Positions 23,700 through 34,924 of a stretch of 64,000 nt of DNA are shown here, piece by piece. Both the position numbers and the translations under genes were made by a program. Source of the DNA: Congeria kusceri (Eukaryota > Mollusca > Bivalvia > Myida > Dreissenidae); contig CM051033.1 of NCBI GenBank assembly GCA_027627225.1, positions 49,784,516 to 49,848,515 of the forward strand, in the 5' to 3' direction. A model generated the notes under the pieces. That model saw nothing but the letters and a program-made list of their open reading frames with translations, did not search any database and was not told the origin of the DNA. The stretch's first letter is position 1. Each line of letters opens with the position of its first letter.

Positions 23700-25290
23700 G
23701 TTTAATCCAGGCTTCGAAATTCTTCTGGATATATTTATAATTAGCATTGGGGTCCTGATTCGCAAGTATAGAATTCCAATGAGTTATACGTACATACAGA
23801 TAGCATAATTACACTGTCAAACCAAACAAGAAATATCTTCTTTTTTTTAAAGATATTCGGCGTATGTTGAAAATGTTTGTAAAGAATAAAAATTGAATAT
23901 CCAACATGAATATTTAAAAATGATGTATATGTTGATTTTGTTTATAAACGAGCAGTCTCATTTCTGTATAGATCGTTATTTTACACGCATTTCATATTAT
24001 TTTTCAAAATTATTAAAATAAAATAAAAAAATTAATTTTCATCATCAAATTTTGAATTTATATTTCATGTGGTGTGCTACTAAATAGTAGTATGAAATGT
24101 TTATATTGTTGAAATAAATAAAAAGAATATTATTATTTTCTGTTAAAGCAATGAACTGAGGAACTGACCCATGTTTTAAATCAGTTCTACTGGAATAACC
24201 CAAATAAGTCAGGCTTATCTGCTCATCAACGTCGGTATGTTTGTCTATATAATGTGAAACTAAGCATTTTACAATTACAACGAAATATATATATTTGAAG
24301 CGTTTTTCATGATTAAATTATTTTAGTATACAATGCATTTATTCATAGTCTATATAAAAACAATGTATATTTGTAGATTGAATAGCCTCTACACGATAAT
24401 TTAGTACAAACATCAGTATTTCACACGAAAAAAAACAATGATGCAGAGCATCATAAGGCGCCGGGAAACTATGAAAAGTCCATATGTTTAAGATATCGTA
24501 TTTATGTAATGTCCGTACAATTAAAAGATCTTACCGTCTCATATTTTTCATCCGCGATTTTTGAAGTCTAAATTATGTATAAAGTTTTTGTCAGGCAAAT
24601 CAAAATTTAAGAGAAGTTACATTGTTTCCAAGAAAATAATAACGATAATGAATAAACGCGTTAAGAACATTAGTTATGAATCAAGCAATTATACTAAGTG
24701 TGCCAAATAAAAACACACGTCAGAAAACATTCATCGCAATTAAATATGATGATCTGACTTCATTTTGTGATCACAAACACGTAAAATTATATTTAATAGT
24801 GCGATTTAGATTTATATTCCTTTGTGAAAATACGTCTGGAGCGTTTTTGTGTATAACTATTATAGTTTTAGTCATAAAACGCACGTAAAGTAAAAATACC
24901 AAATTTAAATGAAATTAATTACTTATGTCCGACGCTTCCGCCAGTGTCTATTTATACGAAGATGAAAAATCTCTATATACATTGAATAGCCTCCACAGGA
25001 AAAGATAAGAGAAAATGCCATTCTAAATAATTCTTAATAAATAGATCTACCAACCGTTATTCAAATAAACATGCATGGTAAGTTTATAAATATAAGTAAT
25101 TCTCCATTCATTATTAATCTTATTGTCTATCGTTTTCTGGATGCTTGCTAAAACAAATTGGTGTTGCTGACGTGTATACTATTAATAGGCACAGGTTAGT
25201 GAGCGAGTGTATTCTATGGAATGTTACCTATCGGGGGATTTTCCCAAGGTCATGTAAAACAGTCTGTAAACACTGGCATGTAAATTAAAA
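23700..25290. other. Non-coding, nothing recognised
   Basis: Very AT-rich. The frame at 24676-24888 is unsupported. Confidence 0.5.
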
Positions 25291-25296
25291 ATGAAA

Positions 25297-26215
25297 ATTG
25301 AGCCAATGCATCTTCTGAGTACGGAGCTCAAAACTGGAAATTGGTCACAAACGTAAACAAAGTAAAGAGGTATGTCTGGATTTTCCACATTGGCTCAATT
25401 TCTCCATTTACCTCCGAAAAGAAATGGAGCCAATTTTTACAGGGCCTGTCGGGGAGTTCTTTTAAATTTCTTTTAACTTTTAAATTTAATGTTAAATTTA
25501 TTAATTCGTAACTACTGGCGGGACATTTTCACCACATTTGATTTGGATGATGAGGCAGGTCAAAAGTTGGGTTAAACAGCTACGCCGAAAAATGCATGTG
25601 GTTATTGTAAAATCGTTCTCTGCAAAATCTGCCAGTAAATCCCAATATATTCATGCGATAAACTTATACAACACAGAACATTTCAGTCAAATCTTTTCAA
25701 ACATTAAACAATTATCAGCATGCACATTTAGCGAAAGTTTCTTTTTGGGTCAGTATATGATGCCAATTTGCGCCGTTCTATTGAATTTAATTGAATCATC
25801 ATTTCCGTCGTTAATGTGTTCCAATTCTTTGATGTGTTTGCATTTTTAAAAATAACAATGAAACCGTACGGGTCACTTCGGCTGCCAAGTCAATTTACAA
25901 TGCCAATATGTCACTTTGTCTGACATTTCATTCTGGGAGAACCAAATAACAAGACAATTTTATTAATACACGAGCTTTGTTTGATATGATTATGAAACAG
26001 TGCATGATCAGAATGGTTACCAAGAAATATGGCATATGACATATTGGTTTTGTCAATATGATTAAAATAACCCACGACCAACAAGGATTATTTTGTTTAA
26101 TTATATACTATCATAAATATTAATGGTAAAATATTAAATTCAAGAATAAAACAAACGTTTGTTGCATTGACAAAACGATGAAATGCACGAATGTCATCAA
26201 ACTTAAAATGAGTAC
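25297..26215. repeat. Background unit segment U (copy) with a 12-bp inverted repeat at its left
   Basis: 'attgagccaatg' at about 25297 pairs with 'cattggctcaat' at about 25389. From there the segment runs through 'tctccatttacctccgaa', 'ctgacatttcattctg', 'caaataacaagacaattt', 'tttgatatgattatgaaac' and 'gatgaaatgcacgaatgtc'. The same order of motifs is seen at 22595, 34925, 51230 and 62700. The frame at 25538-25849 within it is unsupported. Confidence 0.55.
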
Positions 26216-26263
26216 TATCTCTGGTATATTCTGAAATTAATTACTTCATGTCCAACGTTTTGT

Positions 26264-26600
26264 TTGCTCCCAACCTTACAATTTTCGTACCTATAGCGCA
26301 ACTATGCATGTACATAATTTTGCTCCCAACCTTGCAATTTTCGAAACCTATAGCGCAACTATGCATGTACATAATGTTGCACCCAACCTTGCAATGTTCG
26401 TACCTATAGCGCAACGATACATGTACATAACTTTGCTCCCAACCATGCAATTTTCGTTCCTATAGCGCAACGATGCATGTACATAATTTTGCTCTCAACC
26501 ATGCAATTTTCGTAACTAAAGCGCAACGATGCATGTACATAATTTTGCTCCCAAAACATGCAATTTTTTCGTACATATAGCGCAACGGTGCATGTACATA
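26264..26600. repeat. Minisatellite, about six units of 56-57 bp
   Basis: The consensus contains 'ttgctcccaaccttgcaat', 'tcgtacctatagcgcaac' and 'atgcatgtacataat'. Units differ at several positions. Because the period is close to a multiple of three, minus-strand frames stay open through it; these are not genes. Confidence 0.92.
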
Positions 26601-26604
26601 ATTA

Positions 26605-27725
26605 CCGTCGGTTAGGGAAGCCGACGTCGAGTCAGAGTCCAAATCAATATATAATGCTGCTCGGTTAAATAAAACGATTTTCTCAGAAACATGTTGCAAT
26701 GTCTAATATCATTATTTTACTGGTGCCGTTTTTCCGATGGAGAATAAAATTACGAAATGGTTTTACGTTTTCAAAGCCGCAAAGACATTAAATTACATTG
26801 GCGGAATAATGATTTAAAAGCGTGGCTTAGAGCAAAATGTAATTGGATAATTGTTGAGTTAAAAAATACTCAATTTTAAAATACGGAATGCAAATTACTC
26901 AATGTACGAAAACATAAAGTAATACTATGTGTATGATTAATAGCTAGAGAGGAATGCGAAGCTTGAACTGTGTATCATTTTCTCTCCAACTGCTATTTGC
27001 CTTTTCAAGTTAACCTTTATGACCGTCTATCATAACGGCACGTTCAAGAGCTGGTCGAAAAAAAATTGTTATACAACATAATGTGTTTTTGATTAACATA
27101 AACATGTTTAATTAAGTTAAGAGCATATGGAAAATGTTACCATCTTAATTGCTTCTCCTAAGGACGGTGACTGGTTTGGGCTACTCGTGCGTTTGTGGAA
27201 CCTTTAACAAAACAAGCTCACAATTAGATGCAGTACTTGGCGTTCAAGAAAATCGTGGCATTTAAATTGCGATATTTTTAAGGTGAATGTATGAACCTTA
27301 TTTGCATTTTCGAAAAAAAACAACATAAATAAGTTTTATGTTTGTAGATAAGTTACGATCTTTTTTTTTATTATAACACTAACTGAAAAATACAGTTTGT
27401 TTCCTATACATTCGAAAGATAACACTATTCAAATATTGTTTATTCGACACTATCGATTACAACTAAAGCAATCGAGGTTGTATAAGAATTGCTTTGTTTG
27501 TCTATGTGTCGAAATATGTGTCTTGAAAAAATTAATTTGTCGGAACGCAGGTGTATATATCCTACCGTTATGACAAAACATACGTATACGCAGCACGTGC
27601 AGTTATTATTAAGTTTTATAACTTGCATTTCATACAATGCATACATTTTTATAAACAAAGTACTGGGCCATTATCGAATGACGTCTGTTTATTCACATTT
27701 GATTGCTGAACATACTTAAGTCTGT
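26605..27725. other. Non-coding, nothing recognised
   Basis: No supported feature. Confidence 0.5.
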
Positions 27726-27727
27726 AA

Positions 27728-28404
27728 CGACCCTGTCACACTGTGTCGAATTTAAGCTTCGAGTTCTGGAGAGTTATAACTCGCCGTAAAGTGGACGAGT
27801 TGGTCGCGGAATTGTTTTAAGACGATATTGGTTCGTGTTCTCTTCAACCTTGACATGACATTGACACGACACAAGTTCGATAATTACATTTTATCACGAG
27901 TTCAGCCGAGATATGCGTACGCTATCGTTTCGACAATCGAAGACTTGTCTTCGCAAATATACCGGTGTGGACGAGTCTGTACGACTTGTGAGGACATGAG
28001 CACGAGTTTACGGCGACATTTTACGAGAAATTGAAGAGCAGATGTCTCCCAAACTCGCAGCAAACACGTGTTATGTCGTCGAACGTATACGGCGAAACGC
28101 TACGACAAGGGAAAACATGTCTACGGATATGTTCGAGTGTGTTTGCGAGTGCTCGAGATTCCTTCGACATGTCTTCGACACGTGTATGAGAATAAAACGT
28201 TGACGAGAAGAGGCGAGAATTTTAAACGGTTTGAAATTCTCGCCTCTACTTGGCGAGTTCTGGAGACATAAGAAGACATAAGTAGACATCACTGCGAAAA
28301 AGAACGACATGTGTACAAGATATACACGACACAATGCGAGTCGTGGCGAGTTACAACTCGCCAGAACTCGTAGCTTAAATTCGCCTCAGTGTGACAGTGC
28401 CCTA
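27728..28404. mobile_element. CG-rich inverted-repeat element, copy 3 of 3 (best preserved)
   Basis: The left end 'gaccctgtcacactgtg' ... 'cgaatttaagc' ... 'taactcgcc' is mirrored by the right end 'ggcgagttacaactcgcc' ... 'agcttaaattcgcctcag' ... 'tgtgacagtgccc'. The terminal inverted repeats are about 55-60 bp. There is no transposase, and frames inside are incidental. Total length is about 675 bp. Confidence 0.78.
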
Positions 28405-28980
28405 AGGACGTTGATAAATATTGTGATATTGTTGATAAGTTACCTAGACTATCAATCCAATGTATGTTGTTCTTGTCAATTATAATAGGTTTGTTCCTGC
28501 AGTTGTATTGTTTCCTGGCATAAGGTTGTTGTTTGATTTTTTATGTTGTCTGGTTTTGTCTTATATGGTAGCAGTTATTATTTATATGTCACACTCTATT
28601 TATTTATGATACGTTAGTGTTAATAGTGATTTTTATTTTGTCCAAAAGCAGTGAGATTCAATGCAGAAGTAATTATTATTAGTCATGGTGCATAGTTTGT
28701 TTCCCATAAACCCACTGTCAAACTCTGTAGACATCGGAAGCGCTGACGAACACAGCTTCATTTGTCTTGCATAGAAGTTGAACAATGATAAGGCTTCAAG
28801 TTACAAGAACAAATGGTGTTGTATTTTTTTCTACAATACGACATATCGAACCGACATTTAATTATTTAAAATAACTGAATAATACTTTTCTTTTAAACTC
28901 AGATCATATTCGACCGTGATAATTACACCAGCAGTATTACATTGCTGAGAAAACCATAAACTGACCACGGTTAAGAAGAC
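28405..28980. other. Non-coding, nothing recognised
   Basis: No supported feature. Confidence 0.5.
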
Positions 28981-28983
28981 GTT

Positions 28984-29210
28984 TGAGGCGCGCCGTGGGA
29001 AGTCGACTGGCATTGTGTCGTGTGCGTAAAGTGTCGTCCCGGATTAGCCTGAGCAGTCCGCATAGGCTAATCCAGGACGGCACTTTCCGCCTACAGTAGA
29101 TTTATGTTTAGAAGAGACTTCCTTGAAACAGAAATTACCATAAAAGCGGTTAATCTTGGACGACACTTTACGTACAAGTATTAAGCCCGGTTTTCCCTAG
29201 ACGCGCCTCA
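28984..29210. mobile_element. Palindromic MITE of the 'gtaaagtgtcgtcc' type
   Basis: The ends 'tgaggcgcg' and 'cgcgcctca' are inverted, and inner inverted blocks 'gcgtaaagtgtcgtcc' and 'ggacgacactttacg' surround 'ggattagcctgagcagtcc', itself paired with 'ggctaatccaggac'. The element can fold over most of its 227 bp. I recall this family as very abundant in heterodont bivalves such as Dreissena. Confidence 0.75.
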
Positions 29211-29357
29211 TTTATGTAATAAGACTAGACCTCAATCTGATCAAGGTACCAACTGTCGAGATGTTCGACATGTATTAAGCCCGGTTTCCCAAGACGCGCC
29301 TCATGTATGCAATAAGACTATACCTCAATCTGATCAAGGTACCAACTGTCGAGATGT
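29180..29357. repeat. Direct duplication of the MITE end plus its flank
   Basis: Two copies of about 85 bp lie at 29180-29264 and 29274-29357. Each starts 'attaagcccggtttt/c', includes the MITE terminus 'cgcgcctca' and continues into unique flank ending 'accaactgtcgagatgt'. The duplication therefore happened after the MITE inserted. Confidence 0.85.
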
Positions 29358-29359
29358 CT

Positions 29360-31519
29360 GATCGTCTAAGTCTAATAGTGTGATTAAAGATTTCTGTATT
29401 TAAAAACAAATGTCTCTAAAAGATTGCACGAACATTAACCATTATCGATCGTCATAAAATTTTCATGTATAGCAGCGCTTTTGAGATAAGTTTAATTGGG
29501 TCTGGATCATTTAAAAAATGGTGGAAGATGTAGGACAACACTGTTGACATTAAGATCACTAAAACATATGAAATGTAGACAAATACCTGCGTTATGTTCG
29601 TTTGTTAAAGCCGCAGTCCTTAGAAAATAATTCAGTGCATCTTAAATTGGCATTAGTTCTAATGAACGTTAATGACGTTTATTGGACTGAAACTGTTTCT
29701 TTATATTTAAGAAATGCATAATGTCAATGTTCGAAAACGCCTTTTACGAACAGAATATACACTAATATACGTGCCGATTTACTACAGAGGCATCACCAGC
29801 TATCGCATACAGACACTATACGATTAAAAAATTACCAAAAAGGTTATTATTGTACCGATGTCAATGCGGTTTTTTGTCCATTAAGATGTCCATTTAAAAC
29901 GATTTCTGCAAAGTTTTATCTTATTAACATTTTTATCGACTGCTTCTTTAATGTATTGTTAATTGTTAATTAATACAACTGTATGTAAATTATGATATGA
30001 CGTTTATCGGACTTTCGACGCTAAACATTTTATTTGATATGTCTAGGAGTATTCCCTAACGGATCTTTGAATGACAGATAATTATTTACTGTCTATGGAA
30101 ACATTATGAAACTATATTTATGAATGACACCGTGAGATTTATTCGCTAAGAATGGCTTTTAATAAATGGATTTAGTTTACATAAAATCAGTTGCCAATTT
30201 GTTTCGTTTGAACTGATGTTATACAAATATTGTCAGACGGTGGCATAAATTCATGTTACTGTTTGGTGAATTGAAAAGTTATATGTTACCTTAAAATGTC
30301 TTTGTGTTTTGAGTTTCGCAAGGAAGAAACAGTATGTACCATAGCTCCAAAATTATAGTATTTGTCCTTTGATGCGTTTTATGGGCACTAAAGTGTATAA
30401 ATTGCATATGTTTCAGATTGCCCATTTTAATTGTCCATTAATTAAACTTCCTTTGTATTAATTCGCTTGCTATAAGCATCAATAATTTTCTGTTTTTTTT
30501 TCTCAGTAGCATAAGCATCGTTTATATCCAGATTATTCATACCATTGTTAAATACATGCAGAAACTTCATTTGATAATATTAAATTATACCTGTTGGGAT
30601 ATAAACTGTGTAAACTGCTTTGTTTGCATGACTATAATTTCTTGTAAAATATCTCATTTTGTGTATTTTGAGTATTTACCGTTCTACAATAATTAAAGAT
30701 GATGGTAACCCACCTCTCTCTTTGTTCGTCGGTTAAATTAGCTGTAGACTAGCAGGTCCGTCCAGTCTAAGGCAGCATATACCTCATTCCTAATTCTTAA
30801 ACATGCCTGCTTTTATCAATACAATACGGATCTTATCGCCCGGACAGTTAATATGCAACAGCAATAAATAGAGGATATTTGTTTGTTTCCGGTGTGATAA
30901 CGCGTGATATCATCACCGGAAAGGGAGACAATTAATATTTTCAAGGCAGCTTGTTTACAGTACAACAGTCTACAATGCTGTACAGTATATTCATAGGCAA
31001 CGCAGAATCTGGGTTTCTAAATGTATTTAAGTTTAAATACATGCAATTTGATACACTTAGTCGTTGAATAATGTCCAGCTTTAAAATCAAACAACAATCA
31101 CTGCTAGGTTTAAATATATTTTAAATATAATTACATATTAAAAGTGAAAGTGCGTTCAGTTATCCGAAATTCACATTTTCCAAAAATAGCGTGAGCATAC
31201 GTAATATGATGTAAACAGTAGTTTACACAGTCACGACATTCAAACGCACTATGTGTTTTCCAAAGCAATTCAAGATGATTAAACTCGTAGATGCGCGTTA
31301 AAATGTGAAATAGTGTTCTGAAATGGAGTACTTATACGTATAAAGTGTTTTCTATATTAGTTATTCGGATTTAACAACACAATTGGGTTAAGAGTCGGTC
31401 GAAGATTTGAATAAAACAAGATGGCGGAGAATAGAACGCTGAACACTTCTTACAACAGCACATTGACTACTTATTTACTTAAGCGTGATTACTGGATATA
31501 CAGACTTAATGCACACAAA
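29360..31519. other. Non-coding, nothing recognised
   Basis: No gene or repeat boundary seen in 2.1 kb. Confidence 0.5.
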
Positions 31520-31523
31520 CTTA

Positions 31524-32230
31524 TGTTGCCGGTAGCTGTTTTCGGGTTCTTTCAACAACAACGACGGAATGCAGTTTCTATAATAAATAGTATTATATAT
31601 ATGATGAAATATCATATACATATATGTTGATTCTCCAAATCAAATGTTACGAATCACAATTCATAAAGATCTTATAATAATTCATGGCCATTACATTTCA
31701 AGCAATGTGTTCCGACGGTGAAACGAAATAAATCGAATATATAGAATATGAATACAGATATTATAACAGAACAAATACAAAAATACAAAAGTCATATATC
31801 AATAGAAAAAGATATATTAAAGTTCATAGTTACCTATAATAAATAGTATTATATATATGATGAAATATCATATACATATATGTTGATTCTCCAAATCAAA
31901 TGTTACGAATGATAATTGACTAAGACGTCGGTGCATTCGGATACGAATGAGTGAATCATATCATGCGTGAACAGCCAATTAAAGTGTTAGTAAAAGTAAA
32001 AACAGTTCACTACTCAACGTATTGACAACTAGTCAATTACTAAAACGAATACTAGTCTATCCAACTACTATTGATAAATTTACAGTTACAACTAAATGCC
32101 CAATTTCTACGCAACAATTATTTAATATATCAAATTAAATAAACGTAATCCAATCCAATCAATACATAAAAAATATATTTATTATATAAATATATTTATT
32201 TAATTAAAAACGTTCGATACCCCTACAACA
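31524..32230 (-). repeat. 3' LTR of the gypsy element
   Basis: A 707-bp LTR in minus orientation, with ends TGTTG...CAACA, preceded on the minus strand by the polypurine tract. Inside is an unusual direct duplication of about 75 bp ('aaatagtattatatatatg' ... 'atcaaatgttacgaat') at about 31577-31650 and 31836-31911. Confidence 0.85.
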
Positions 32231-32232
32231 CA

Positions 32233-32246
32233 TTTCCCCCTCTGCG
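32233..32246 (-). promoter_or_regulatory. Polypurine tract of the gypsy element
   Basis: 'cgcagagggggaaa' on the minus strand immediately precedes the LTR start. A duplicate copy lies at 33917-33930. Confidence 0.75.
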
Positions 32247-32621
32247 GAAATGTCGTCCTCGACATTGTTAAATTCAAACATCACATGCAAAGCAACGCTT
32301 GAAATATCTCACGACAAATTAATCGATGGCGGTTACTGGTTGTTGTGGCAATCTCAGCAAAATAATCAACAATATGACGTGTGTGTTTACAAATGTTTAT
32401 ATTAAATATGGTAGAAATTATATTTAAACAACTATTAAACATTCATGTGTAACAAATAATAAAATTATTTATATTTAAAACTGTTTAAAAATACTAGTTC
32501 AGTGTAGTTGCAGTTTGGTATCGTAGCCGATACAAATATACTCTTGTCTTCGGCAATGTCACTAAAACAAAATAATTACAAGGAGACAATCTAAAAAAAT
32601 CTAAAGGCATAGTAACACTGA

Positions 32622-33011
32622 TTACGCCTGATACTCACCAGATAACAACCACGCAGGTCTACGGGTCTTTCGTTTACTACGGCGCAACGGCATCTGTTTT
32701 GCGTTCCGCTTGGAGCTTCTTGGTTCTTTAGCCATTTCCGGTTGGCGACTGTCCAAACTTGTCGATTCGGTCCGCTCCTCTACTTCTGTGGAGGACTCTT
32801 CGGACACATCAGGGGACGAATCTCGCTGTTCTTCCTGTATGGGTAGGAACGAGCATGGTAACAGATGATTCCGGTGGACAGTTTTAATTCCATCTTCGCT
32901 GTTCTCCTTTCTTATGCGAAACACGGGGAACCCGGAATTGGGCTGGTCTACAACAATGTAAATGTCAGATGACCATACATCGCTTAACTTATGTTTTCCT
33001 TTTATCCCGTA
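32622..33011 (-). pseudogene. Ty3/gypsy pol polyprotein, C-terminal fragment
   Basis: The minus-strand frame encodes the end of a gypsy-type integrase: a GKHKLSDVW segment, a VVDQPNSGFPV segment, then the VHRNHLLPC motif that closes the integrase C-terminal domain in many metazoan gypsy elements, followed by an acidic-then-basic tail (SKRNAKQ, RRSKRKTRR) to the stop at 32622. The frame is broken upstream at 33012, where it abuts an inverted LTR piece. All upstream pol domains are missing. This is a fragment, not a gene. Confidence 0.8.
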
Positions 33012-33012
33012 T

Positions 33013-33475
33013 CACTTTAATTGGCTGTTCACGCATGATATGATTCACTCATTCGTATCCGAATGCACCGACGTCTTAGTCAATTATCATTCGTAACATT
33101 TGATTTGGAGAATCAACATATATGTATATGATATTTCATCATATATATAATACTATTTATTATAGGTAACTATGAACTTTAATATATCTTTTTCTATTGA
33201 TATATGACTTTTGTATTTTTGTATTTGTTCTGTTATAATATCTGTATTCATATTCTATATATTCGATTTATTTCGTTTCACCGTCGGAACACATTGCTTG
33301 AAATGTAATGGCCATGAATTATTATAAGATCTTTATGAATTGTGATTCGTAACATTTGATTTGGAGAATCAACATATATGTATATGATATTTCATCATAT
33401 ATATAATACTATTTATTATAGAAACTGCATTCCGTCGTTGTTGTTGAAAGAACCCGAAAACAGCTACCGGCAACA
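33013..33475 (+). repeat. Inverted LTR portion
   Basis: This is the complement of 31524-31986 over the full 463 bp with near identity. It forms palindrome arms separated by about 1.0 kb. Confidence 0.88.
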
Positions 33476-33476
33476 C

Positions 33477-33494
33477 TGGCGCCCAACGTGGGAC
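33477..33494 (+). promoter_or_regulatory. LTR-retrotransposon primer-binding site
   Basis: 'tggcgcccaacgtgggac' follows the LTR end CAACA by one base, as expected for a primer-binding site. It is plus-oriented, opposite to the pol fragment, which shows that this end of the element was inverted. Confidence 0.75.
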
Positions 33495-33498
33495 TACA

Positions 33499-34366
33499 TA
33501 TTAAAGTTCATAGTTACCTATAATAAATAGTATTATATATATGATGAAATATCATATACATATATGTTGATTCTCCAAATCAAATGTTACGAATGATAAT
33601 TGACTAAGACGTCGGTGCATTCGGATACGAATGAGTGAATCATATCATGCGTGAACAGCCAATTAAAGTGTTAGTAAAAGTAAAAACAGTTCACTACTCA
33701 ACGTATTGACAACTAGTCAATTACTAAAACGAATACTAGTCTATGCAACTACTATTGATAAATTTACAGTTACAACTAAATGCCCAATTTCTACGCAACA
33801 ATTATTTAATATATCAAATTAAATAAACGTAATCCAATCCAATCAATACATAAAAAATATATTTATTATATAAATATATTTATTTAATTAAAAACGTTCG
33901 ATACCCCTACAACACATTTCCCCCTCTGCGGAAATGTCGTCCTCGACATTGTTAAATTCAAACATCACATGCAAAGCAACGCTTGAAATATCTCACGACA
34001 AATTAATCGATGGCGGTTACTGGTTGTTGTGGCAATCTCAGCAAAATAATCAACAATAAGACGTCGGTGCATTCGGATACGAATGAGTGAATCATATCAT
34101 GCGTGAACAGCCAATTAAAGTGTTAGTAAAAGTAAAAACAGTTCACTACTCAACGTATTGACAACTAGTCAATTACTAAAACGAATACTAGTCTATCCAA
34201 CTACTATTGATAAATTTACAGTTACAACTAAATGCCCAATTTCTACGCAACAATTATTTAATATATCAAATTAAATAAACGTAATCCAATCCAATCAATA
34301 CATAAAAAATATATTTATTATATAAATATATTTATTTAATTAAAAACGTTCGATACCCCTACAACA
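33499..34366 (-). repeat. Partial LTRs in direct tandem
   Basis: 33499-34055 repeats 31816-32371 (LTR part, polypurine tract and pre-LTR sequence). It is followed directly by another copy of the LTR part (34058-34366), which ends at the CTTA duplication. Differences between copies are very few (for example 'ctatccaac' against 'ctatgcaac'), so the rearrangement is recent. Confidence 0.85.
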
Positions 34367-34370
34367 CTTA

Positions 34371-34920
34371 TATATAAATATGTGCTTGCTTAATGAACAC
34401 TAGTTATTACTTAAGGCTACGTTGGATTCTTTTTGGATTTTGAAGAACCGGCAATACAGCAATTATGTAAACAAAGGGAGACTACTGTTTACAGCAACAG
34501 TAAACAACAAGTGCAACTGCAAGTGTAGTATGCAGGAATTAATAAAGTGTAAAGGATAAAATAACTACTTTGGATGCAAAAATTAAGTTTGGACCAAGGT
34601 GACCAGCTCCAATGCCTTGTGGGTAAAACTCGTACCCGCAAGACATTGTCTGTACTAGTCTCCTTTGCTCAAAACGACTGAGGAAAATCCAAGAGAAAGA
34701 AAGAGGAAAGACAGTTCAATATATCAGAGAGGTATTCTTAACATATGCTGTTATTAATCTTTACTACTTTTCTTTTTGGTAATTCTGAATGATAAATGTT
34801 GACAACACCTACAATCAAATATTGTCCAAATCAAATTAAATTAAAAAAAGTAGTCCCTCACTGTGAGTGATATAGGGATATATCTCACTTATACTGTTTT
34901 ATATTTAACTTCTTAACATT
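34371..34920. other. Non-coding flank of the gypsy insertion
   Basis: No supported feature. Confidence 0.5.
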
Positions 34921-34924
34921 AAAT

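Larger units (their letters stand above)
31520..34370 (-). mobile_element. Scrambled Ty3/gypsy LTR retrotransposon insertion
   Basis: The insertion is flanked by CTTA on both sides (31520-31523 and 34367-34370) and begins and ends with LTR termini TGTTG/CAACA. Parts in plus-strand order: complete 3' LTR (31524-32230, minus), polypurine tract, pol C-terminus fragment (32622-33011, minus), an LTR portion in the opposite orientation (33013-33475), a primer-binding site (33477-33494, plus), a second minus LTR portion with its polypurine tract (33499-34055), and a final LTR fragment (34058-34366). gag, protease, reverse transcriptase, RNase H and the integrase core are absent, so it cannot move by itself. 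Confidence 0.85.

Noticed and set aside
26264..26600. CRISPR-like array
   Set aside because: Units are contiguous tandem repeats without distinct spacers, in a eukaryotic context.
31421..31630. 69-residue plus-strand frame
   Set aside because: Crosses the gypsy insertion boundary at 31524, so it is a chance frame.
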